Origin: CAZHPY01 sp964534705
GTDB taxonomy: Bacteria > Omnitrophota > Gorgyraeia > 2-01-FULL-45-10
Reading direction: 5' to 3'
Assembly: GCA_964534705.1 (NCBI GenBank)
Contig: CAZHPY010000051.1
Coordinates: 1 to 11,825, forward strand
Length of the DNA: 11,825 bases
In this document: positions 5,756 to 11,825 of the stretch, piece by piece
How positions within the stretch are numbered: the stretch's first letter is position 1
How the letters are laid out: every line of letters begins with the position of its first letter
Made by a program: the position numbers and the translations under genes
Notes under the pieces: generated by a model
What the model was told of the DNA's origin: nothing
The model's database searches: none
Seen by the model: the letters and a program-made list of their open reading frames with translations, nothing else

Positions 5756-7384
5756 ATGTTCAGCGAACCGGTTGTCGGAGAAAGGTTTTTCGGGAGAGAT
5801 GAGGTGCTGGAGCTCCTTAATAAAAGGGTTTCGGCGCTGAGGGACGGTTACAGGCAGAATGTGGCCCTGACGGGCCAAAGCCTGGCTGGCAAGACCTCTA
5901 TCCTTCACCATTTCCTGTATTCGATAAAAGAAGATGATTTTGTAACAATATACGTGGAAGTCGTGAAAGAACCTTTCCGGGCATTCGCGAACCGCTTCAT
6001 AGCAACCGTCCTTTTCAACACTCTTACAAAGACCGGCGAAAACGCAGGGTTTGAGCTTGAAAGCCTTCTCGATAAAGCCGAAGAGAAGCTGCCTAAAACT
6101 TACGCTGCCATAAAACATGTCGATTCCCTTATAGAGAAGAGCGATCTTGAAAGCGCTTACCTGAGCCTGCTGGGCCTCACATCAACTCTCAAGGAAGAGA
6201 TCAAAAAATCGTGCGTGGTCATCCTCGACGAATTCGACAATCTCGAATACATCGGTATAAAAAATCCATTCTTAAGCTTCGGCAAGGTCATAATGATACA
6301 GAAGGATACGATGTACATAGTGTCCAGCTCGAGGAACCAGGTCTTTAAGAAGATACTTTCAGAAAAACTTTCCCTGCTTTTCGGGAATTTCGAGATAGTT
6401 AAGGTATCCGGTTTTGATGTAGATAACGCCAAAAGATTCATCGATATGCGCCTCGATGGCTATAATATCGACGATGCATTGAAAGGGTTCCTGGTCGTTT
6501 TTACTGACGGCAACCCGTTCTATCTCAACCACATAGCAAGGAAGGCGAGGGAGCTCGCCGCAGACAACATGTCGGACCACATCGGCATCGATGTCCTTAC
6601 AAGGGCCATCGTGGAAACTACCTACGATTCGAACGGCGTGATACACCAGTATCTGATGAACTTCCTCCTCGACCTTATAGATTCCAGGTCCAGGGAAAGG
6701 TACATGGTAATGTTGACGTCGATCGCCAATGGGTGCAATAAATTGTCCGATATCGCAAGATCCGCCAGGGCAAAACAATCGGACGTGTCAAAGGACCTTA
6801 CCGCGCTTTCGGACATGGGGATCATTTCCAAGAGCGGCATCTTCTATAAGATAGACGATTCCCTGCTCAATTACTGGCTGGGGAAGGTTTACCAGAAAAG
6901 AAAGAACCTGCTTGTGGACGGGATATTCAACAGGACGGAACTGTTCACTTCGCAGGTAAAGAGCCATATAAATAACTTTATCGTCGAATCAGAAAAGGAG
7001 ATCGTCCAGCGGCTTTCGGAATTATTCAATTCCTTTTCAAACGAGCTTTTCCAGATCGAATCAAAGCAGTTAAAGCTCCCTCATTTCACCAAGATAGAAT
7101 CCGGGCAACTGTCCGAGCAGAAACAATACGTAGCGGCAAGTTTCAGGGGAAACACGTGGCTGGTCCAGCCTTACCTCGAGTCAGTCGGCGAGAATGAGAT
7201 AGTGGAATACATCCGGAACATAAAACCCCTGAGTTATAAGATATCGAACAAAATAGTGATACCGCTGAAGGGTATCGATGAGAACGCCAGGTTGCTCGCG
7301 AAAGAACTTAAAATATCGATATGGGACATATCGACGCTTAATAATATCCTTGGCGCTTATGGAAAAAATAAGGTCGTGATATAA
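5756..7384 (+). CDS. AAA/STAND-like ATPase with winged-helix region
   Basis: The 542-residue protein opens with a GRDEV-type lead (13-17), followed by Walker A GQSLAGKTS (40-48) and Walker B VVILDEFDN (154-162). A sensor-like YIVSSSRNQ lies near 187-195 and a GNPFYLNHIARKA block typical of archaeal-type ATPase_2/MNS STAND proteins follows. Roughly residues 325-375 read as a winged helix-turn-helix (LSDIARSARAKQSDVSKDLTALSDMGII). The last 100 residues end in a segment resembling the tail of restriction-endonuclease-like folds (LLAKELKISIWDISTLNNIL), but I find no E-x-K nuclease triad. RBS AAGGA lies about 5 nt before ATG 5756. The stop is 1 bp before the phosphodiesterase gene. Proteins of this class couple ATP binding to DNA or partner binding; the actual role is unknown. 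Confidence 0.8.
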   Translation: MFSEPVVGERFFGRDEVLELLNKRVSALRDGYRQNVALTGQSLAGKTSILHHFLYSIKEDDFVTIYVEVVKEPFRAFANRFIATVLFNTLTKTGENAGFELESLLDKAEEKLPKTYAAIKHVDSLIEKSDLESAYLSLLGLTSTLKEEIKKSCVVILDEFDNLEYIGIKNPFLSFGKVIMIQKDTMYIVSSSRNQVFKKILSEKLSLLFGNFEIVKVSGFDVDNAKRFIDMRLDGYNIDDALKGFLVVFTDGNPFYLNHIARKARELAADNMSDHIGIDVLTRAIVETTYDSNGVIHQYLMNFLLDLIDSRSRERYMVMLTSIANGCNKLSDIARSARAKQSDVSKDLTALSDMGIISKSGIFYKIDDSLLNYWLGKVYQKRKNLLVDGIFNRTELFTSQVKSHINNFIVESEKEIVQRLSELFNSFSNELFQIESKQLKLPHFTKIESGQLSEQKQYVAASFRGNTWLVQPYLESVGENEIVEYIRNIKPLSYKISNKIVIPLKGIDENARLLAKELKISIWDISTLNNILGAYGKNKVVI

Positions 7385-7385
7385 A

Positions 7386-7871
7386 ATGAAGATCCTTGTA
7401 TTGTCCGATACGCATATCCCCATCACGGCGCAGGACGTGCCTGAGGCCGTCTATGAAGCGGCCAGGGGCGTGGATATGATATTCCATGCGGGAGATTTTA
7501 TAGAAATGAAATTCCTGGAAAAATTAAGGTCCATCAAAGAAGTCAAGGGTGTCCGCGGTAACATGGATTCAAGGGCGATACAGGAGCAGCTGAATATAAA
7601 GGAAATAATAACCATAGAAAAGGTCAAGATAGGCCTTATACACGGTTACGGCGCGCCGTCGGAGATAATAAACACCGTCAGGAAGGAATTTGACGATAGG
7701 GTGGATTGCATAGTATTCGGCCATTCCCATGTAGCGCTGAACATGAAAAAGGACGGGATCCTTTATTTCAATCCCGGCAGCCCGACAGATAAGATATTTG
7801 CGTCGAAAAATTCTTACGGTATCCTTGAGGTTACCGATAAAACGATAGAAGGTAAAATAGTGGAGCTATGA
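7386..7871 (+). CDS. YfcE/MJ0936-type metallophosphoesterase
   Basis: The 161-residue calcineurin-like phosphodiesterase has all dinuclear metal-site motifs: DTH (Asp8, His10), GD (Asp37), GN (Asn59), His86 in LIHGYG, and GHSH (His113, His115). Small family members of this size hydrolyse phosphodiesters such as bis-pNPP or 2',3'-cyclic nucleotides in vitro; the natural substrate is usually unknown. It begins 1 bp after the ATPase stop and ends 4 bp before the thymidylate synthase ATG, so it sits inside the nucleotide-metabolism run. Family confidence is high; substrate is open. Confidence 0.92.
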   Translation: MKILVLSDTHIPITAQDVPEAVYEAARGVDMIFHAGDFIEMKFLEKLRSIKEVKGVRGNMDSRAIQEQLNIKEIITIEKVKIGLIHGYGAPSEIINTVRKEFDDRVDCIVFGHSHVALNMKKDGILYFNPGSPTDKIFASKNSYGILEVTDKTIEGKIVEL

Positions 7872-7875
7872 AAAT

Positions 7876-8688
7876 ATGATGAAAGATATACCTGTAATAA
7901 AAGTTGAGGGAGACACGCTTCCGGAGGCATGGGAAAAAGCCGTCCTGGCCACGTGGAAGGACGGACTTGACATAAAGACGGAATATGATAAGCCTGAAGA
8001 TCCTGCCAGCAAGGATTGTACCATGATCATGGTGGTCAATGACCCGATGAGGGAGCCGCGCATACACAGGGCATTCCCCGGCGGGCTGGAGGACCTGGAA
8101 GTTTACAGGCAGGAAGTCGTGGATGGCATACATGACCATTGGATAAAACCCGAAGAAGGCAAATGGACCTATACCTACCACCAGAGGCTGTTCAATTTTG
8201 ACACCGAGGGGGGATCCGTAGACCAGGTAGAATACCTTATTAAAAAACTGTCAGAGACCTCTTATTCGAGAAGGGCCCAGGCCATAACCTGGAACCCTAA
8301 AACAGACCCTGTAACCGACGATCCTCCATGCCTGCAGAGAATATGGTGCAGGCTTGTGGGCAAGGAAGACGGCGCTTATTCATTGAACATGAACACCCAT
8401 TGGAGGTCGCGTGATGGTTATAAGGCAAGCTTCATGAATATCTTCGCCCTTACAGACCTTCAGGCCAAGATAGCCCGGGAAATCTCGAAAAGATCCAAAA
8501 AGAAGGTATCTGTAGGCAGGTACGTGGATATAAGCGACAGTTTCCATATTTATGGCAGTTACGCTGAGGAATTCAAAAGGTTCCAGAAGACGGTAGGCGA
8601 GAGGCCTTTTGAAGAAAAGACCTGGTCGACGGAATTTGCCCAGCCGTTCTTTGAAGAAGCTCAGGCGAGGTTAAAGAATGAGAAATAG
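7876..8688 (+). CDS. thyA: Thymidylate synthase, archaeal-like ThyA family
   Basis: This 270-residue protein would methylate dUMP to dTMP using a reduced folate. Visible active-site parts are SRR (131-133, phosphate-binding arginines), DDPPC with catalytic Cys152, RSRD (177-180), Asn188 exactly 11 residues after Arg177 as in E. coli TS (Arg166 to Asn177), and HIY (His224, Tyr226). Retention of Asn188 argues for dUMP rather than dCMP, where hydroxymethylases carry Asp. Differences from the E. coli type are Leu after the catalytic Cys instead of His, no RTGTG loop near the N-terminus, and an extended N-terminal region, all in the direction of archaeal homologues. GGAG at 7862-7865 supports ATG 7876 (10 nt spacing); Met2 is an alternative. 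It overlaps the next gene by 11 bp. Confidence 0.88.
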   Translation: MMKDIPVIKVEGDTLPEAWEKAVLATWKDGLDIKTEYDKPEDPASKDCTMIMVVNDPMREPRIHRAFPGGLEDLEVYRQEVVDGIHDHWIKPEEGKWTYTYHQRLFNFDTEGGSVDQVEYLIKKLSETSYSRRAQAITWNPKTDPVTDDPPCLQRIWCRLVGKEDGAYSLNMNTHWRSRDGYKASFMNIFALTDLQAKIAREISKRSKKKVSVGRYVDISDSFHIYGSYAEEFKRFQKTVGERPFEEKTWSTEFAQPFFEEAQARLKNEK

Positions 8689-9157
8689 CTTATGGGCGCC
8701 ATGGAGAAGAAAATATATCATCTCGCATAATAATAAGAAATGCATATTCTGCGGCCCCGAAAAATACGTGCTGGACAGGACAAAGCATTCGTTTTCCATC
8801 CTCAACATCTATCCATATAATAACGGCCATGTCATGGTAGCGCCAAAGCGGCACGTAAAGAGCATTGAATACCTGTCTCCGGAAGAGGTCTGCGATCTCT
8901 GGAATCTTGTCGTAAAAGCAAAAAAGGTCCTGGATAAGAAGCTGAAGCCGCATGGCTATAATATAGGGTTTAATGTAGGCAAGGCGGGAGGCGCCGGGTT
9001 TGCAGGCCACCTGCATGTCCACGTGGTCCCGAGATGGAAAGGCGACATGAACTTCATGCCTGTCATAAGCGATACTAAAGTAATACCCGAGTCACTTGAC
9101 GCCATGTATAAATTATTCCGCGAGGGGATGAAGCATGCTAAAAAGGAAAGAACTTGA
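8678..9157 (+). CDS. HIT-family protein, Ap4A phosphorylase/hydrolase-like
   Basis: The 159-residue histidine-triad protein carries HLHVHVVPRW with His111, His113 and His115, the middle ones being the nucleotidyl-transfer site. The N-terminal WAPWR block, CIFC (22-25), NGHVMVAPKRH (49-59) and the C-terminal NFMPVISDTKVIPE resemble the Rv2613c-type ATP adenylyltransferase branch, which breaks down diadenosine polyphosphates. The start overlaps the thyA 3' end by 11 bp, with GAGG about 7 nt upstream, and the gene overlaps the dGTPase gene by 23 bp. Coupling to thyA and a dGTPase suggests nucleotide housekeeping. The substrate within the branch is inferred. Confidence 0.9.
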   Translation: MRNSLWAPWRRKYIISHNNKKCIFCGPEKYVLDRTKHSFSILNIYPYNNGHVMVAPKRHVKSIEYLSPEEVCDLWNLVVKAKKVLDKKLKPHGYNIGFNVGKAGGAGFAGHLHVHVVPRWKGDMNFMPVISDTKVIPESLDAMYKLFREGMKHAKKERT

Positions 9158-10286
9158 AAAAAGGGAAGAACTTTTAGCTCCTTACGCCCAGAAGAGCAGG
9201 AATTCCAGGGGCAGGCAGCATAAAGAACCCGAGCACCCTTACAGGTCCTGTTACCAGAGAGACCATGACAGGATAATATATTCTACGGCCTTCAGGAGGC
9301 TGGAATACAAGACGCAAGTCTTCGTGAACCATGAAGGCGACCATTACCGCACACGCCTTACGCATACCCTGGAAGTAGCCCAGATAGCAAAATCCATAGC
9401 CAGGGCATTACGCCTGAATGAGGATCTCGTCGAAGCAATAGCGCTTGCGCATGATGTCGGCCACACGCCTTTCGGCCATTCAGGCGAGGACGCATTACGC
9501 GAAATAATGAAGGATTACGGCGGATTTGACCACAACACCCAGGGCTTAAGGGTTGTGGACTTTCTCGAGGAAAGGTATCCGAACTTTCCGGGCTTAAACC
9601 TGTCCTATGAAGTGCGCGAAGGCATAATCAAGCATTCTACGGCATATGACCTGCCGCGTCCGGCAATACCATTTGAATCCACTGCTTCGCCGTTACTGGA
9701 AATACAGGTGGTCGACGTAGCTGATGAGATAGCGTATGACAACCATGACCTGGATGACGGCATAGCAAGCAGGCTCATAAGGGAAGAGGATTTGAAAAAA
9801 GTGCCTTTGTGGGAAAGAGAGAATAAAGAGATACATAAGGCCTATCCCAAGCTTAAAGATGAGATACGCAACTATCAGGTGATCCGTTCGCTCATAAACA
9901 AACAGATAACAGACATATTGGAACAGACCGAAGCCAACATAAAGCGTTACAAGATCAAGAGCACGGCCGATGTATTAAAGCTGCCCATTCGCATCGTGGG
10001 ATTTTCCAAGGCCATGCAGGTCCTTCGCGAGCCCATGCGCGAATTCCTCCAGAAGAACCTCTATCAGCACTACCGCGTTGTCCGCATGTCCAACAAGGCG
10101 TACCGCTTCATGACAGCGCTCTTCGAAGTCTACTCAGATAAACCCGAACAGCTTCCTCCGTCGAGCCAGATGAGGCTCACAAAAGAAGACAAGCACCAGG
10201 TCATTTGTGATTACATAGCAGGTATGACAGACAGATACGCGCTCGATGAGTATAAGAAGTTTTTCGAGCCTTACGAAAGAGTTTAA
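9135..10286 (+). CDS. dgt: Deoxyguanosinetriphosphate triphosphohydrolase-like HD-domain protein
   Basis: The 383-residue protein hydrolyses dNTPs to the nucleoside and tripolyphosphate in characterised relatives, trimming dNTP pools. The HD metal site is His77 (LTHTLEVAQ), His106-Asp107 (LAHDVGHTPFGH) and a distal Asp around 197 (VVDVADEIAYD). The preceding block FRRLEYKTQVF and the following GGFDHNTQGLRV are typical of the dGTPase-like family. The length suits the shorter non-Enterobacterial type. GAGGGG about 7 nt upstream supports ATG 9135, inside the HIT gene, and so implies translational coupling. No convincing terminator follows the stop. This is the last gene with the native base composition. 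Confidence 0.93.
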   Translation: MLKRKELEKREELLAPYAQKSRNSRGRQHKEPEHPYRSCYQRDHDRIIYSTAFRRLEYKTQVFVNHEGDHYRTRLTHTLEVAQIAKSIARALRLNEDLVEAIALAHDVGHTPFGHSGEDALREIMKDYGGFDHNTQGLRVVDFLEERYPNFPGLNLSYEVREGIIKHSTAYDLPRPAIPFESTASPLLEIQVVDVADEIAYDNHDLDDGIASRLIREEDLKKVPLWERENKEIHKAYPKLKDEIRNYQVIRSLINKQITDILEQTEANIKRYKIKSTADVLKLPIRIVGFSKAMQVLREPMREFLQKNLYQHYRVVRMSNKAYRFMTALFEVYSDKPEQLPPSSQMRLTKEDKHQVICDYIAGMTDRYALDEYKKFFEPYERV

Positions 10287-10490
10287 TCGTTCTTTTCCAC
10301 TGCTCTGGATTTTGTTCGCGGCCTGAATTTTTTTGCCGTGTGCTACGGTTTACGTTTCGCGAATTTGCAGGAATTCCTTCCCTTAAGCCCAGCATCATTT
10401 AGGAAGTCCTATTATCGGCTGGGCGTTTGGTCAGTCAGTTCCTGCATTCGCTCAACGTAAATCCTTGCACACCAAGCCATAAACAGCTCT
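10287..10490. other. Intergenic region with a long imperfect hairpin
   Basis: This 204-bp gap separates the native gene run from the AT-rich orphan gene. It holds the long inverted repeat annotated at 10338-10472 and a run of seven T at 10328-10334 just before it. I see no tRNA, no credible short gene and no clear sigma-70 promoter. Confidence 0.6.
10338..10472. repeat. 135-bp long imperfect inverted repeat (nested hairpin)
   Basis: Arms pair in register over about 29 bp: GTGTGC (10338-10343) with GCACAC (10467-10472); GG with CC; TTTACGTT (10349-10356) with AACGTAAA (10454-10461); GCGAAT (10359-10364) with ATTCGC (10446-10451); GCAGGAA (10367-10373) with TTCCTGC (10439-10445). A two-base internal loop and a TT bulge interrupt the arms. 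GCCCAGC (10387-10393) pairs with GCTGGGC (10418-10424) inside. No T-tract follows either arm, so it is a poor terminator. It may be a structured RNA, a mobile-element end, or a recombination site. Confidence 0.75.
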
Positions 10491-11633
10491 ATGCCAAAAA
10501 AATTCTTATGGCCGCTTCACAAAACCCATTACAGTAGAAAACTAAAGATAACCTACATGATTGAAGATACAAATAACGACAAAATAACCGTTAAAATGCT
10601 TGGTGACACATTAGTGGATTTTATTAAAAAAAATCCCGCAAATGGTGTTATTTATTTTAATTCTTATGTTTTAACCAACTATGACAAATTAACCACCGAA
10701 GCCCAGAAAAAGGTAGATGAGCTACAAGAAATAATGGTAAAACATATGGATGATTTTGCTTCTAAGTTACCCGAATCTTTGGATAAGCGAAAGCTGATGC
10801 GCTTAAGTCGTGGTGCTAAAGGTCGGAGGTTATTTGCTAAATCCTACGTGAAGAATCTCGAAGACCCTATTAAGTCTCCGCCAAAGCTACATCTTAAAGT
10901 CGGAGATCTTTTTATAGAGCATTTGCAGATCATAATGGATTTTTATCAAGATATTTTAGAAAATGGCACAATGAAAGGAGTAGACACCTTCTGTAAATTA
11001 AGCTTATTAGCTGTTTCTATCGATGAGTTACTCGTTGCTTTTCATTTAAGTCAAAGAAATTTTGGAGGACAGGCCCTTTCACATATACGAACTATTTATG
11101 AAGCCTTGGATTTAGTAGATTTGTTTAATAGAGAACCGAAATGGACAGAATTATGGACAAGCGGAAAACCATGGCAAGAAGTATGGAATGAGCTAAGTCC
11201 TGGCAAAGTCAGATCAAAGCTTGGTAAAGACAATGTTTTTAAAGAAATTTATTCATTAATGTCAGTCTTAGGCGCTCATCCATCGTTTGAAATGATGAGA
11301 GCGCGATGCAATAAAGCTGCGAAGCCTTCTGAGGATGGAAATCCAAAAATACTAGTAAAAATAGGTGTCTCACCATCATCGAAAGAAGCAATATTTGCAC
11401 ATTTTTTTCTCTTACTTTCCGTAATAATGGTTATGGCTACGGAAATTATGAGTTTTGGAAATCGTTTGAATAGTAAAGAATCAGAATCGGCTATGCTCAA
11501 ATGCTGCATGGATTACGCCGATTTATATGACAACTATTTAGTCAAACCTATAAAAGAATCTGGCGGAAAAGTAGATGGTACAGCAAGAGAACTAATGGAG
11601 AATTTAACCAAGACACTTTTTAAAAAAACATGA
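10491..11633 (+). CDS. Orphan protein, possibly DUF5677-like; AT-rich accessory gene
   Basis: The 380-residue product is not confidently recognised. The segment around residues 195-240 (GGQALSHIRTIYEALDLVDLF) resembles the Arg-x(3)-Glu helix of DUF5677/AbiV-like proteins, a helical group of unclear function found in accessory regions. A hydrophobic helix (about 300-320: HFFLLLSVIMVMA) could be buried or membrane-associated; there is no signal peptide. Codon use is markedly AT-rich (many AAA, TTA, ATT, GAA) compared with the genes to the left, a sign of acquisition. The ATG at 10491 gives the longest form but has no RBS. An in-frame ATG at 10557 is an equally plausible start that drops 22 residues. 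The gene stands alone between the long hairpin and a repeat-bearing spacer. Confidence 0.6.
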   Translation: MPKKFLWPLHKTHYSRKLKITYMIEDTNNDKITVKMLGDTLVDFIKKNPANGVIYFNSYVLTNYDKLTTEAQKKVDELQEIMVKHMDDFASKLPESLDKRKLMRLSRGAKGRRLFAKSYVKNLEDPIKSPPKLHLKVGDLFIEHLQIIMDFYQDILENGTMKGVDTFCKLSLLAVSIDELLVAFHLSQRNFGGQALSHIRTIYEALDLVDLFNREPKWTELWTSGKPWQEVWNELSPGKVRSKLGKDNVFKEIYSLMSVLGAHPSFEMMRARCNKAAKPSEDGNPKILVKIGVSPSSKEAIFAHFFLLLSVIMVMATEIMSFGNRLNSKESESAMLKCCMDYADLYDNYLVKPIKESGGKVDGTARELMENLTKTLFKKT

Positions 11634-11651
11634 AAATGATAGCGGAAAATA

Positions 11652-11720
11652 GGGGACGTGTCAGTTTAAGACACTCCAGTTTAAAGAATAGAGAATACTG
11701 TGATTTCGGGGACGTTACCC
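11652..11720. repeat. Short repeats in spacer: GGGGACGT pair, CAGTTTAA pair, GTGTC/GACAC hairpin
   Basis: GGGGACGT occurs at 11652-11659 and 11708-11715. CAGTTTAA occurs at 11662-11669 (immediately after GTGT) and 11677-11684. GTGTC (11658-11662) pairs with GACAC (11670-11674) over a 7-nt loop. GGGGACGT-type words with short hairpins are common at the ends of REP-like elements tied to Y1 (IS200/RAYT) transposases in environmental genomes. No transposase is present here, so this could be a decayed remnant. Confidence 0.45.
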
Positions 11721-11734
11721 AAAAGGGATAGCTT

Positions 11735-11825
11735 ATGGCAGTTAAAAGAGATTATTTATTATTTGTTGATACCAATATCTATTTAGATTTCTATCGTGCG
11801 CAACATGGTATTGGATTAAAGTTAT
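11735..11825 (+). CDS. N-terminus of a PIN-like domain protein (3' truncated by window)
   Basis: Thirty codons are visible from ATG 11735, with GGGA (11725-11728) 6 nt upstream as RBS. The block LLFVDTNIYLDFYR is the first strand of a PIN nuclease fold, with the first acidic metal ligand in DTN (Asp12). PIN proteins are mostly ribonucleases, including VapC-type toxins; the DTNIYLDFYR form also recalls larger PIN-like proteins of the DUF4935 kind. Base composition is AT-rich like the preceding gene. No antitoxin-like gene sits immediately upstream. Length and catalytic residues further on cannot be seen. Confidence 0.65.
   Translation, partial: MAVKRDYLLFVDTNIYLDFYRAQHGIGLKL

Noticed and set aside
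10270..10302. Rho-independent terminator after dgt (AAAGA/TCTTT)
   Set aside because: The stem is only five weak A-T-rich pairs with no GC core, too poor to call.
10338..10472. Integron attC site upstream of an orphan cassette-like gene
   Set aside because: Size and folded shape are suggestive, but the outer arms are GTGTGC/GCACAC and TTTACGTT/AACGTAAA, not RYYYAAC/GTTRRRY, and there is no second site after the orphan gene and no integrase.
10466..10495. Promoter TTGCAC with a -10 near TCTATG before the orphan gene
   Set aside because: The -10 match is poor and would overlap the ATG at 10491; no better pair is visible.

Overview
The window looks like chromosomal DNA of an uncultured Gram-negative-type (diderm) bacterium. 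Genes for ADP-heptose synthesis (gmhA, hldC-like) imply an LPS-type outer layer, and an NlpD-like LysM/LytM lipoprotein implies an outer membrane and divisome. A pyrophosphate-type phosphofructokinase, a stand-alone ThiD2 kinase and an archaeal-style thymidylate synthase together recall candidate phyla such as Omnitrophota. That placement is inference from gene content and protein style; no marker gene in the window proves it.

Bases 1-4831 form one dense plus-strand run: the tail of an unrecognised gene, pfkA, gmhA, hldC-like adenylyltransferase, thiD2, thiC and a PfkB-family kinase. Gaps are 0-15 bp and several stops and starts overlap (TAATG, ATGA, TTGA), so translation is probably coupled. 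The run feeds three pathways: glycolysis by a PPi-type enzyme, heptose for the cell envelope, and the pyrimidine half of thiamine (ThiC makes HMP-P, ThiD2 phosphorylates it).

Bases 4845-5056 hold a tRNA-Gly(CCC) gene followed by a 138-bp palindrome-rich segment that ends in an exact 20-bp copy of the tRNA 3' end. Immediately after lies an NlpD-like lipoprotein gene with no convincing start codon, as if the segment had landed on its 5' end. Its LytM domain lacks most metal ligands and is probably a non-catalytic amidase activator.

Bases 5756-10286 are a second close-packed plus-strand run: an AAA/STAND-like ATPase with a winged-helix region, a YfcE-type phosphodiesterase, thymidylate synthase, a HIT-family nucleotide phosphorylase/hydrolase and a dGTPase-like HD hydrolase. 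The last three overlap each other and look like a nucleotide-pool module.

From 10287 the character changes. A 204-bp gap carries a long imperfect hairpin (about 10338-10472). It is followed by a visibly AT-richer orphan gene that may be DUF5677-like, a repeat-bearing spacer, and the first 30 codons of a PIN-domain protein cut by the window edge. This right end looks like an acquired accessory segment, possibly part of a toxin or defence locus, but the evidence is incomplete.
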